From positions 1 to 21,922 of the forward strand of contig JBFKQZ010000019.1 of NCBI GenBank assembly GCA_041627475.1: a stretch of DNA of 21,922 nt, read 5' to 3'. Every line of letters begins with the position of its first letter. The first letter of the stretch is position 1. Positions 15,049 through 21,922 of this stretch are shown piece by piece. Origin of the DNA: JBFGFG01 sp041627475 (GTDB lineage Bacteria > Actinomycetota > Nitriliruptoria > Nitriliruptorales > Nitriliruptoraceae). Under the pieces are notes generated by a model. It had not been told where the DNA came from, did no database searches, and saw nothing but the letters and a program-made list of their open reading frames with translations. The translations under genes and the position numbers were made by a program.

Positions 15049-15065
15049 AAGACCGGTCGCTGCGC

Positions 15066-15094
15066 ACCGTAGCCAGCGAGGGGGGTCGCGACAA
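15066..15094 (-). promoter_or_regulatory. whiB1 promoter (TTGTCG-N17-TACGGT, minus strand)
   Basis: On the minus strand TTGTCG (15094-15089) and TACGGT (15071-15066) are separated by exactly 17 bases, the best complete -35/-10 pair in the window. The predicted start is near 15059, with a leader of about 89 bases that carries the CRP-type site. The stretch just upstream (15095-15120) is unusually AT-rich with repeated TTGC/GCAA elements. Confidence 0.6.
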
Positions 15095-15148
15095 GGGTTT
15101 GCTCGCAAGTGCAAGCATACGAACAGGATGCCGCGCGGTGAACGCGCG

Positions 15149-16105
15149 TCAGGCGGCCCGGTCGTCCGCGTCCAGCTGGTCCGCGGGTGCCGCGAGGTCC
15201 GCGAGGACCCGCAGGGCGTCCGGTCGGTGACGGAACGTGGCGACGCGGACGTGGTCCATGAGGTCACCGTCGACCATCAGCGGGGCGGGCCGGTCCGCGG
15301 TGATCGTCACCTCGGCGAGGTCGTGGTGCATCGCGAAGCCCGGGGCATCGACGTGGCTGCCGTCGCGGAAGGCACGCAGGATCCCCCGCACGATCGCGCC
15401 GGTGGTCAGCGACTCCGCCACGAGCAGGTCCAGTGCCGTGTGCGGCCCCGCCTCCGGCAGCAGGTGGAACGGCCGCGGGCCGAGGTAGGTGTAGGGGTCG
15501 AGGTTCGCCACCGACGCGAGCATCCGCGGGGTCTCGTCGAGGCCCTCCACGCCGACCACGCGACAGGCCGGGTCGCGTCGGTCCTCGCTGGTGGCCCACT
15601 CACGCAGGCCGAGGAGGATGAACGACAGCTGGCGCAGCCAGCGCTTCATGCCGGGGTGCGCCTCGACGCGGCGGACGATCCCGGCGTCGAGCCCGATCCC
15701 TGCCTGGAAGCCGAACAGCCGTCCGTTCGCCTCGCCGAGGCCGAGTCGCTGGTCGTGCCCTGCGTGGAGCCGCTCCAGCTGGACCCGCGCGGCGTCGTCG
15801 GCGTCACGCGGCAGCCCGATGGCTCGCGCCAGGACGTTGGCGCCGCCGCCCGGGAGCAGCCCGAGGGGGACGTCCGTGCCCGCGAGTCCCTGCAGGACCT
15901 CGTTGGCGGTGCCGTCACCGCCGAGGACGAAGACCGCGTCGGTCCCCTCGCGCACGGCGTCGCGCGCGAGGTCCGCCGCGTGCATGCGGGCCCTCGTCCC
16001 CACGACGGTGAGCTCGACCTCGGCACCGAGCAGGCCCACGAGTGCGTCGCGGACGCCTGCGTTGGTCATCGTGGCGATCGGGTTGAAGATCAGTCGGGCA
16101 CGCAT
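15149..16105 (-). CDS. Diacylglycerol/lipid kinase family protein (DAGK catalytic domain)
   Basis: This 318-residue protein has the DAGK/YegS fold. It opens with RLIFNPIAT, the nucleotide loop GGDGTANEV is at 62-70, and GLLPGGGAN at 82-90 occupies the usual G(T/S)xN loop. GFQAGIGLDAGIV and the C-terminal VDGDLMDH strand follow family order. Members phosphorylate diacylglycerol or related lipids such as phosphatidylinositol-type or sphingoid lipids using ATP; the substrate cannot be told from sequence. The ATG at 16105 gives the family start, though the ribosome site is weak. It follows the PBP stop by 33 bases and precedes whiB1, an arrangement like Rv3218-Rv3219. Confidence 0.88.
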   Translation of the reverse strand: MRARLIFNPIATMTNAGVRDALVGLLGAEVELTVVGTRARMHAADLARDAVREGTDAVFVLGGDGTANEVLQGLAGTDVPLGLLPGGGANVLARAIGLPRDADDAARVQLERLHAGHDQRLGLGEANGRLFGFQAGIGLDAGIVRRVEAHPGMKRWLRQLSFILLGLREWATSEDRRDPACRVVGVEGLDETPRMLASVANLDPYTYLGPRPFHLLPEAGPHTALDLLVAESLTTGAIVRGILRAFRDGSHVDAPGFAMHHDLAEVTITADRPAPLMVDGDLMDHVRVATFRHRPDALRVLADLAAPADQLDADDRAA

Positions 16106-16135
16106 CGTCGTCCGCAGGCGCTCGAGGAGGGGCGG

Positions 16136-16141
16136 AGGCTA
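16136..16141 (-). promoter_or_regulatory. Possible -10 box (TAGCCT) overlapping the PBP stop codon
   Basis: On the minus strand the PBP stop TAG is the first half of TAGCCT. A start near 16129 would leave a leader of about 24 bases for the lipid-kinase gene. It is the same hexamer used before sigR, the epimerase-like gene and the sigma region 4 gene. Read-through from the PBP gene is the alternative. Confidence 0.3.
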
Positions 16142-18298
16142 CGGGCTCGGCTCGGGGGTCGGCGCAGGGGTGGTCGACGGGGTCGGCGACGGGGTCGGTG
16201 TCGGCGTGGGCGACGGGGTCGGTGCCGGCGTCCCGGGCGTCGGGCTCGGCGTCGGCTCGGTCGGGCCCGGGGACGGTGTCGCCTCGTCGGTGGGGCTCGG
16301 CGTTGCGTCGGGGCTCGGGCTCGGCGAGGGCGAGGGGCTCGGCTGCGGGCTCGGACAGGTCTCGGTCGGCGTCCGCGTGTCGGCGAAGACCCGCACCTCG
16401 GTCTCGGGACACCACGGCGCTGGTCGCAGCCCCGTCTTCACGTCCACCTCGAGCTCGATCGTGCGGTGTGCCGGCAGTTCGAAGAGGGGGCCGGGCCCGG
16501 GGCCCAGCAGCCGGGTCATGTGCTCGGCGAACACCTGCGCCGGCGCCCCGCCGCCCTGCACCAGCCGACCATCGACCCTGGCGGTGCGGCGCGCGTCGTG
16601 GTGCCCGATCCAGACCGCCGTGGTCAGTTCGGGTGTCGCCCCGACGAACCAGCCGTCGACGTTGTCGGTCGTCGTGCCCGTCTTGCCGATGACGTCGTGG
16701 CCCTCGACCTGGGCGGCCCGACCGGTGCCGCTCTGGACGACCTGCCGGAGCAGTTCCGCGGTCTCGAAGGCCGCGACCTCGTCGAGGACCAGCTGGCCGT
16801 GCGTCGGTGCCTCCCAGAGCACGCGGCCGTCGCGGTCCTCGACGCGGGACACGAGGTGGGGGTCGTGGCGCTGCCCCATCGCGGCGATGGTCGCGTAGAC
16901 GGTCGCCATCTCGACCACCGTGCAGCAGGTCTCGGTACCGCCGAGGAGCATCGCCGGTTGTGACCCGAGCTCGCTGTCGATCCCGAGGGCATGGGCCGTC
17001 GCGGCGACCCGCTCGACGCCGAGCGCGAGGCCGAGGCGTGCGAACGCGCCGTTGTCCGACCACCGGATCGCGGTGCTCAGCGTCGCCTGCCCCCGGCCGG
17101 AGCTGCGCACCCGCCATGGCCCGCTCTCGGTGCGCAGCGTCCCACCCCGGGCGTCGAGACGGTCGGCGGCGAGGTAGCCGTCCGCGACGGCGGCGGCCAG
17201 CGTGATGCCCTTGAAGACCGAGCCGGGCTGACGTACGCCCTGCTGCGCGAGGTCGAACTGCAGCTCGTCGTACGGGATCGAGCCGACACTGGCCAGGACC
17301 GCACCCGTCGTGGTGTCGAGCGTGACGATCGCGCCGTCCGGCTCGTCCTCCCTGTCGAGGCGTGCGGCGAGAGCGGCGCGTGCGCTCGCCTGGGCCGCCG
17401 GGTCGATGGTGGTGTGGATCGTGAGGCCGCCGCCCGTCAGCTCACGCCAGCGGGCGCCCTCGTCCCGGCCGAGCTCGTCCAGTTCGAGCAGGCGGCGCAG
17501 CACGTGGTCGACGACAGGGGGTTCGCGCGGTGACGGCTGCAGCGGCGCCTCGCGGACCGTCACCGGGGTCGCGATCGCGGCCGCGGCCTCGTCGGCGGTC
17601 ACCGCCCCGGTCTCGACCATCGCCCGCAGGACCACGTCCCGACGGGCTCGGGCGGCGACCGGGTCGACGCGGGGGTCGGTCGTGCCGGGTCGACGGATCA
17701 GGCCGGCCAGCAGTGCGGCCTGCGGGAGGCTGACGTCCTGCACGTCGCGGCGGAAGTACGACCAGGCCGCCGCGCCGACCCCGTGCGCGCCACCGCCGAG
17801 GTAGACGGTGTTGAGGTACTCCTCGAGGATCCACTCCTTGTCGTGCTCGTCCTCGAGCTGGATCGCGAGCGCCGCCTCGAGCGCCTTCGACCCGATCGTG
17901 TCCTCGGTCGGGGGCTGGAAGCGCAGCTCGACGACCTGCTGCGTGATGGTGGAGCCGCCCTCGACGACCTCACCTGCGGCGAGGTTCCTGCCCGTCGCTC
18001 GCAGCAGGGCGCGGCCGTCCACACCACCGTGCTCGTAGAACCGCTGGTCCTCCGCGGCGAGGACGGCGTCGATCAGCTGCTGCGGGACCTGGTCCAGCGT
18101 GACCCGGTCGCGGTACTCGCGCTGCAGGGTCGTGAGCACGTTGCCGTCGGCGTCGAGCACCCGGGACGGCAGGGCCTCGCGCTGCTCGACCAGCTCCAGC
18201 TCCGGCGGGGTGAGTGTGACGATCTCGTCCGCGCTGCACGCGCCCAGCAACAACCCGGCCACGAGCACGGCGACGGCAGCGCGGGGGGTGCGGACCAC
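16139..18298 (-). CDS. Class A penicillin-binding protein with predicted lipoprotein anchor and Pro-rich tail
   Basis: This 719-residue protein builds peptidoglycan outside the membrane. The GT51 domain has catalytic Glu83 in AAEDQRFYEHGGVD, followed by GGSTITQQ and LNTVYLGGGAHGVGAAA. The transpeptidase domain has Ser360-x-x-Lys363 in QPGSVFKG, Ser414-Asp-Asn416, and Lys539-Thr-Gly-Thr542, so both active sites are complete. The N-terminus is short: two arginines, a hydrophobic run AAVAVLVAGLLL and lipobox LGAC with Cys21, predicting a lipid anchor rather than the usual membrane helix. The last 70 or so residues are a Pro/Ser/Thr run. The GTG at 18298 is chosen because GGAGG lies 5 bases upstream; the in-frame ATG at 18337 lies before the predicted transcript start. 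Confidence 0.92.
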   Translation of the reverse strand: MVRTPRAAVAVLVAGLLLGACSADEIVTLTPPELELVEQREALPSRVLDADGNVLTTLQREYRDRVTLDQVPQQLIDAVLAAEDQRFYEHGGVDGRALLRATGRNLAAGEVVEGGSTITQQVVELRFQPPTEDTIGSKALEAALAIQLEDEHDKEWILEEYLNTVYLGGGAHGVGAAAWSYFRRDVQDVSLPQAALLAGLIRRPGTTDPRVDPVAARARRDVVLRAMVETGAVTADEAAAAIATPVTVREAPLQPSPREPPVVDHVLRRLLELDELGRDEGARWRELTGGGLTIHTTIDPAAQASARAALAARLDREDEPDGAIVTLDTTTGAVLASVGSIPYDELQFDLAQQGVRQPGSVFKGITLAAAVADGYLAADRLDARGGTLRTESGPWRVRSSGRGQATLSTAIRWSDNGAFARLGLALGVERVAATAHALGIDSELGSQPAMLLGGTETCCTVVEMATVYATIAAMGQRHDPHLVSRVEDRDGRVLWEAPTHGQLVLDEVAAFETAELLRQVVQSGTGRAAQVEGHDVIGKTGTTTDNVDGWFVGATPELTTAVWIGHHDARRTARVDGRLVQGGGAPAQVFAEHMTRLLGPGPGPLFELPAHRTIELEVDVKTGLRPAPWCPETEVRVFADTRTPTETCPSPQPSPSPSPSPSPDATPSPTDEATPSPGPTEPTPSPTPGTPAPTPSPTPTPTPSPTPSTTPAPTPEPSP
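16142..16353. repeat. Low-complexity GC-rich repeats encoding the PBP Pro/Ser/Thr tail
   Basis: Short units such as GGGCTCGG, GACGGGGTCGG and GTCGGCG recur many times in this stretch and encode PSP/TPTP/SPTP runs. The tail is probably a disordered, cell-wall-spanning or glycosylated segment. Such DNA tends to vary in length between strains by slippage. Confidence 0.85.
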
Positions 18299-18325
18299 GG
18301 CCTCCTCCGGGTGCTCGGCGGAGGC

Positions 18326-18331
18326 ACGGTA
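18326..18331 (-). promoter_or_regulatory. Putative -10 box (TACCGT, minus strand) for the PBP gene
   Basis: On the minus strand TACCGT at 18331-18326 predicts a start near 18319, which leaves a leader of about 20 bases containing GGAGGAGG before the GTG at 18298. No -35 is evident. Confidence 0.35.
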
Positions 18332-18364
18332 CGACACGTCGACGGTGCGTCGGTGGAGACGACC

Positions 18365-18403
18365 CGTCAGTCGAGCGCGGACCGTCGCTCGTCAGTCGAG
18401 CGC
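18365..18403. repeat. 14-bp direct repeat duplicating the metB 3' end and stop codon
   Basis: CGTCAGTCGAGCGC occurs at 18390-18403, covering the last codons and TGA of metB on the minus strand, and again at 18365-18378 just beyond the stop. The offset is 25 bases. It mirrors the duplication at the end of secA. Confidence 0.85.
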
Positions 18404-19519
18404 AGCACGCAGGTCCTCGATGAGGTCGTCGACGTCCTCGATGCCGACCGAGAGGCGCAGCAGGTCGGACGGCACCTCCAGCCTGGTCCCGGCGACCGAC
18501 GCGTGGGTCATGACCCCCGGGTGCTCGATCAGTGACTCGACGCCGCCGAGCGACTCCGCGAGGAAGAACAGCTCGGTGCGCTCGGCGACCTTGCGGGCCA
18601 CGTCCTCGCTGCCGAGGCGGAACGAGATCATCCCGCCGTAGCCGCGCATCTGTCGGGTGGCCAGCTCGTGGCCGGGGTCGTCGGGGAGGCCGGGGTAGTG
18701 GACCGCGGTGACACGGTCGTGCTCGGCGAGGAACTCGGCGAGTCGCTGGGCGTTGGTGCAGTGCCGGTCCATGCGCACGTGCAGCGTCTTCAGGCCGCGC
18801 AGGGTCAGGTAGTTGTCGAGCGGTCCGCCGACCGCGCCGACCGCGTTCTGCATCCAGGCCAGCTCGGCCGCGGTCGCCTCGTCGGTGCAGACGGCACCGC
18901 CGACGACGTCGGAGTGGCCACCGATGTACTTGGTCGTCGAGTGCACGACGATGTCGGCACCGAGCGTGGCCGGCTGGGTCAGGTACGGCGTCGCGAACGT
19001 GTTGTCCGCCACCAGCTTGACCCCGTGCTCGTGCGCGAGCTCGGCGAGGGCCGCCAGGTCGAGGATCTTCAGCATCGGGTTCGACGGCGTCTCGACCCAC
19101 AGCAGCCGCGTCGACGGCGTGATCGCTGCACGGACGGCGTCGAGGTCGCGCAGGTCGACGGGGGTGTGGTCCAGGCCCCAGCGCTGGTGCAGCTGCGCCA
19201 GCTGGCGGTAGGTCCCGCCGTACACGTCGTCCGCGATCACCACGTGGTCGCCGGGGTTCAGCAGCCGGAAGACGGCGTCCTCCGCAGCGAGCCCGCTGCC
19301 GAACACGACGCACTGGTCGGTCTGCTCGACCGCGGCCAGTGCCACCTGCAACGCGGTGCGGGTCGGGTTGCCCGTCCGCGCGTACTCGTAGCCGAGGTGC
19401 TCACCGACCCGCGGCTGCGCGAAGGTCGAGGTCTGGAAGATCGGGACGTTCACCGAACCCGTGACCGGCTCGGGGTCCTGGCCGGCGTGGATCGCATCGG
19501 TGGCGAACTTGCGGGTCAT
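18392..19519 (-). CDS. metB: Cystathionine gamma-synthase/gamma-lyase
   Basis: This 375-residue PLP enzyme of the Cys/Met metabolism family has the PLP lysine Lys197 in HSTTKYIGGHSD. Asp172 in ADNTFATPY contacts the pyridine nitrogen, YEYARTGNPTR binds the PLP phosphate from the partner subunit, and SLGGVESLIEHP is the C-terminal substrate loop. It either joins O-acylhomoserine with cysteine (gamma-synthase) or splits cystathionine to cysteine (gamma-lyase). Sequence motifs do not settle which, but coupling to CBS makes reverse transsulfuration (gamma-lyase) reasonable. The ATG overlaps the CBS stop (ATGA, minus strand 19519-19516), so CBS and this enzyme are translated together. Confidence 0.9.
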   Translation of the reverse strand: MTRKFATDAIHAGQDPEPVTGSVNVPIFQTSTFAQPRVGEHLGYEYARTGNPTRTALQVALAAVEQTDQCVVFGSGLAAEDAVFRLLNPGDHVVIADDVYGGTYRQLAQLHQRWGLDHTPVDLRDLDAVRAAITPSTRLLWVETPSNPMLKILDLAALAELAHEHGVKLVADNTFATPYLTQPATLGADIVVHSTTKYIGGHSDVVGGAVCTDEATAAELAWMQNAVGAVGGPLDNYLTLRGLKTLHVRMDRHCTNAQRLAEFLAEHDRVTAVHYPGLPDDPGHELATRQMRGYGGMISFRLGSEDVARKVAERTELFFLAESLGGVESLIEHPGVMTHASVAGTRLEVPSDLLRLSVGIEDVDDLIEDLRAALD

Positions 19520-20994
19520 GACTGGTCCTTCTCGGCGAGGAAGGCGAGGAGGTCGGCGCCGGAGAGGACACCGACGGGCTTGTCGTCGTCGACCACGACG
19601 ACGGCGTTGCTGCCGGCGGCCAGCAGGCGCGACGCGTCGCCGAGCGGGTCGTTGGCGCTGACGACGGGCAGCGGCTCCTGCAGCACCTCACCGACGGGCT
19701 TCTTCAGGACGGCCGCGTCCTTGAGCGCGAGGTCGAGCAGCGCGTTCTCGCGGATCGACCCGACGATGTCGCTCAGGCGGGCCTCGCCGTGCACGCCCTC
19801 GGCGAAGACCGGCAGCTGGCTGACGCCGAACTCCTTGAGGATGGCGATCGCGTCGGCGACGGTCTCGCTCGGGTGCACGTGGACGAGGTCGGGCATTGCG
19901 TCGCCCTGGGCACGCAGGCCCTCGCCGACGGAGTACCGACCCTTGCGCTCGAGGAAGCCGTGCTCGGCCATCCACGCGTCGTCGTAGAGCTTGGAGAGGT
20001 AGCCACGGCCGGAGTCGGGCAGGAGGACGACGATCAGGCCGCTCTCGGGGTTCTCCTCGGCGTAGCGCAGGGCACCGGCGAGGGCGAGGCCGCACGAGCC
20101 GCCGACGAGGATCCCCTCGTCCTTGACGATCCGGCGTGCGGCCGAGAACGACTCCGCGTCCCCGATCCGGTACCAGACGTCGATGATGTCCTCCTGGAAC
20201 GTCGGCGGGTAGAAGTCCTCGCCGACGCCCTCCACGAGGTAGGTGTGGACGTCGCCGGAGTAGATCGAGCCGACCGGGTCCGCGCCGACCATCGTGATGT
20301 CGGGGTTCCTCGACTTGAGGTAGCGCCCGACCCCGGTCGCGGTGCCACCCGTCCCCACGCCGCAGACGAACGCGTCCACCTCGCCGTTGGTCTGGCGCCA
20401 GATCTCGGGGCCGGTGGAGAGGATGTGGGTCTGCGGGTTGGACTGGTGGAAGTACTGGTTCGGCTTGACGTGGTTCGGGCGCGAGGCCAGCTCGTCGGAG
20501 ACCGAGTAGTACGAGCGCGGGTCCTCGGGCTCGACGGCGGTCGGGCAGACGACGACCTCGGCGCCGTAGGCGCGCAGCAGCTGGATCTTGTCCTGGGCGA
20601 CCTTGTCCGGGCAGACGAAGATGCAGCGGTAGCCCTTCAGCGCCGCGGCCATCGCGAGACCGACGCCGGTGTTGCCCGAGGTGGGCTCGACGATCGTGCC
20701 GCCGGGCTTGAGCTCCCCCGAGGCCTCGAGGGCCTCGATCATCGCGATGCCGATGCGGTCCTTCACGGAGCCGCCCGGGTTCATCATCTCCATCTTGGCG
20801 ACGATGGTGGGCTTGACGTCCTTCGCGAACCGGTCGAGGCGGACCATCGGCGTGTCGCCCAGCAGGGCGAGCACGTCCGGCGCGATCTCGCGGCCGGCGT
20901 CGTCGCGCAGGTCACGTCGGCTCGTGGCGAAGTCGTGGTCGATCCCGGCGACGCGCGAGTAGATCGATCGGTCGGTGACGTCGATGTCCGTCAT
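19516..20994 (-). CDS. cbs: Cystathionine beta-synthase with C-terminal CBS domain pair
   Basis: This 492-residue enzyme condenses serine and homocysteine to cystathionine. The N-terminal catalytic domain starts near residue 43 (LLGDTPMVRL), with PLP lysine Lys78 in NPGGSVKDR, the phosphate/substrate loop TSGNTG, GVGTGGTATG, and GGSCGLALAGAL. The C-terminal part from about residue 370 holds two CBS repeats (VADAIAILKEFGVSQLPVF and ASRLLAAGSNAVVVVDDD), which in animals bind S-adenosylmethionine; ligand binding here is unproven. There is no N-terminal haem motif. The ATG at 20994 gives the family start; the ribosome site is poor. It forms an operon with metB. Upstream there is no TAnnnT box within 220 bases, so its promoter may be distant or unusual. 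Confidence 0.94.
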   Translation of the reverse strand: MTDIDVTDRSIYSRVAGIDHDFATSRRDLRDDAGREIAPDVLALLGDTPMVRLDRFAKDVKPTIVAKMEMMNPGGSVKDRIGIAMIEALEASGELKPGGTIVEPTSGNTGVGLAMAAALKGYRCIFVCPDKVAQDKIQLLRAYGAEVVVCPTAVEPEDPRSYYSVSDELASRPNHVKPNQYFHQSNPQTHILSTGPEIWRQTNGEVDAFVCGVGTGGTATGVGRYLKSRNPDITMVGADPVGSIYSGDVHTYLVEGVGEDFYPPTFQEDIIDVWYRIGDAESFSAARRIVKDEGILVGGSCGLALAGALRYAEENPESGLIVVLLPDSGRGYLSKLYDDAWMAEHGFLERKGRYSVGEGLRAQGDAMPDLVHVHPSETVADAIAILKEFGVSQLPVFAEGVHGEARLSDIVGSIRENALLDLALKDAAVLKKPVGEVLQEPLPVVSANDPLGDASRLLAAGSNAVVVVDDDKPVGVLSGADLLAFLAEKDQS

Positions 20995-21028
20995 CAGGTG
21001 GTGTCCCCCATGTGTGCCGCGTCGGAAG

Positions 21029-21041
21029 TGACCCGTGGTCA
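21029..21041. promoter_or_regulatory. Dyad TGACC-N3-GGTCA upstream of cbs
   Basis: This is a perfect 5-bp inverted repeat with a 3-base centre, 35 bases upstream of the cbs ATG. It is well placed to control cbs-metB, but short enough that chance cannot be excluded. Confidence 0.3.
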
Positions 21042-21156
21042 GGTCGAGTGCAGTGCGCGGGTGCCCGGTCGACGAGTGAAGCAGGCCGGCGCGTGAGGTC
21101 GGACGGCTCGTCCGTCCAGCGTGCGCGCTCGGCTGGTGAGGGACGCCGAGAGGCGT

Positions 21157-21218
21157 GGGACATCTGTCCCAAACCACGCTCCGTGGCCGCCAGAACGCCG
21201 GTCAGGGACACATGTCCC
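21157..21218. promoter_or_regulatory. Pair of perfect palindromes GGGACA-N2-TGTCCC
   Basis: GGGACATCTGTCCC at 21157-21170 and GGGACACATGTCCC at 21205-21218 have identical 6-base arms and 2-base centres. Their centres are 48 bases apart. The second lies at about -50 to -37 relative to a possible start for the surface-protein gene. I do not recognise the cognate regulator. Confidence 0.6.
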
Positions 21219-21285
21219 ATAACCGTTTCGTGCAGATCGCCGTACCTATTGGTGCAGCAGCCCCCCAACCCCAGGAGCTCCAGAC

Positions 21286-21882
21286 ATGCGCCGCACCCTC
21301 CGCACCACCCTCGCCGCCACCGCCGTCGTCGGCCTCCTGGCGATCCCCGTCGCCGGTGCGAACGCGAACAGCAACTCGGTCTCCTTCACCGTCGCGACGA
21401 GCAGCACACTGTCGGTCGCCAACAGCAACGGCGCCGTCACCCTGCAGGACGGTGGCAGCAACCCGATGTTCGACGTGCTGAACGCCAACTCGGTCTCGGG
21501 CTCGCTGCCGGCGACCACGGTGACCGACGAGCGTGGCACGCTCGCCGGGGCCTGGACCGTGAGCGTCGCCTCGGACGGCGCATGGGAGAACCAGGCCGAC
21601 ACGAGCGTGACCGTCGCTGCCTCCAACGCCCGGGTCTACCTCAACGCCGCTGACCTCAGCACCCTCTCGACCGCCCTCGACGCGGTCACGGGCGGCATGG
21701 TCCTCACCGGCGCGGAGCTCACGGCCGGGACGAACAACCTCGGGAGCTCCTACACGCTGCTCTCGGGCACGACGACGCTCGGCAACGGCTCGCTGACCTA
21801 CACCCCGGCGATCGACATCACGATCCCCGCCGCCACCCCGGCCGGCACGTACGAGGCGGTCGTCAACCAGACCATCTCCTGA
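21286..21882 (+). CDS. Secreted beta-rich surface protein, WxL-like
   Basis: This 198-residue protein has a Sec signal peptide: RR at 2-3, a hydrophobic core to about residue 22, and probable cleavage after AGANA near residue 27. The mature part is rich in Ser, Thr, Ala, Asn and Val with no cysteine. It has alternating strand patterns, VTDERGTLAGAWTVSVASDG in the middle and ITIPAATPAGTYEAVVNQTIS at the end. This WTV core plus terminal IPxxxPAGTYxxxVxQ strand is typical of WxL-like and related cell-surface beta-sandwich proteins in actinobacteria. No sortase motif is present, so attachment would be non-covalent or the protein is released. AGGAG at 21273-21277 lies 8 bases before the ATG. Two palindromes lie upstream. 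Function is unknown. Confidence 0.8.
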   Translation: MRRTLRTTLAATAVVGLLAIPVAGANANSNSVSFTVATSSTLSVANSNGAVTLQDGGSNPMFDVLNANSVSGSLPATTVTDERGTLAGAWTVSVASDGAWENQADTSVTVAASNARVYLNAADLSTLSTALDAVTGGMVLTGAELTAGTNNLGSSYTLLSGTTTLGNGSLTYTPAIDITIPAATPAGTYEAVVNQTIS

Positions 21883-21922
21883 GGCTCTCCCGAAGACGAT
21901 GCGCCCGGTCCCAGCCCGGCGC
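21883..21922. other. Window end after the surface-protein gene
   Basis: Forty bases follow the stop. I see no complete feature here; a further gene, if present, starts outside the window. Confidence 0.5.

Larger units (their letters stand above)
20995..21285. promoter_or_regulatory. 291-base divergent regulatory region between cbs and the surface-protein gene
   Basis: No gene is supported here. The cbs-proximal 225 bases contain no TA dinucleotide at all, so a normal -10 box for cbs would have to lie beyond 21220. The region holds three perfect dyads (21029-21041, 21157-21170, 21205-21218) and a small GNRA-type hairpin at 21143-21156. On the surface-gene side TACCTA at 21243-21248 is a weak -10 candidate with a start near 21255. 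Confidence 0.5.

Noticed and set aside
15128..16963. A 611-codon forward frame across the lipid-kinase and PBP genes
   Set aside because: It spans two unrelated, well-recognised reverse genes and shows only Arg/Gly-rich composition.
19789..21096. A 435-codon forward frame antisense to cbs
   Set aside because: Composition is that of an antisense shadow; cbs motifs on the minus strand are complete.
21236..21268. Cysteine leader peptide for cbs (a minus-strand TTG followed by two Cys codons)
   Set aside because: The frame has no early stop and no ribosome site, so an attenuator peptide is not supported.

Overview
The window is about 22 kb of very GC-rich, gene-dense DNA, and gene content places it in the Actinomycetota. 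It carries a WhiB1-type iron-sulfur regulator, a BldD homologue, a PdtaS-type sensor kinase, a SigR/SigH sigma factor with an RsrA-type zinc anti-sigma factor, and a SecA ending in a zinc motif. Several pieces recall the order around Rv3257c to Rv3218 in Mycobacterium tuberculosis: manB, comF, hpf, secA, an Rv3235-like gene, sigH with its anti-sigma factor, pdtaS, whiB1 and a lipid kinase. The differences from mycobacteria and Streptomyces suggest a more distant actinobacterial lineage; I cannot name the genus. I see no rRNA, tRNA, CRISPR array, insertion sequence or prophage.

Layout. Positions 1-8645 read rightward: the tail of an unknown acidic protein, a small DUF6788-like protein, phosphomannomutase, a Trm112-like zinc protein overlapping purine nucleoside phosphorylase, ComF, a short hibernation factor behind a structured leader, a NarL-type response regulator and SecA. 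Positions 8686-9962 hold two overlapping leftward genes: a membrane-anchored protein and an Rv3235-like protein. Positions 10088-14346 read rightward and form a regulatory block: SigR, RsrA, an epimerase-fold protein lacking its catalytic Tyr and Lys, BldD, a free-standing sigma region 4 protein, and a PdtaS-type kinase. Positions 14351-20994 read leftward: a small membrane protein, WhiB1, a lipid kinase, a class A penicillin-binding protein with a lipoprotein signal, and the transsulfuration pair MetB and CBS. A secreted beta-rich surface protein at 21286-21882 reads rightward, behind two perfect palindromes.

How the genes may work together. SigR/RsrA should sense thiol stress, WhiB1 should sense NO or iron-sulfur state, and BldD retains a complete cyclic di-GMP signature. 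CBS/MetB supplies cystathionine and cysteine, which links to thiol chemistry. The least expected gene is the 95-residue protein at 12626-12913. It aligns without gaps to the C-terminus of a primary sigma factor but has lost most -35-contact residues and the His-Pro pair that WhiB proteins contact. It appears to be transcribed leaderless and is translationally coupled to the kinase.

Most transcription units start 20-60 bases downstream of a TAnnnT -10 box. Four of these share a longer TCGYTASSCTC core with no visible -35 box.
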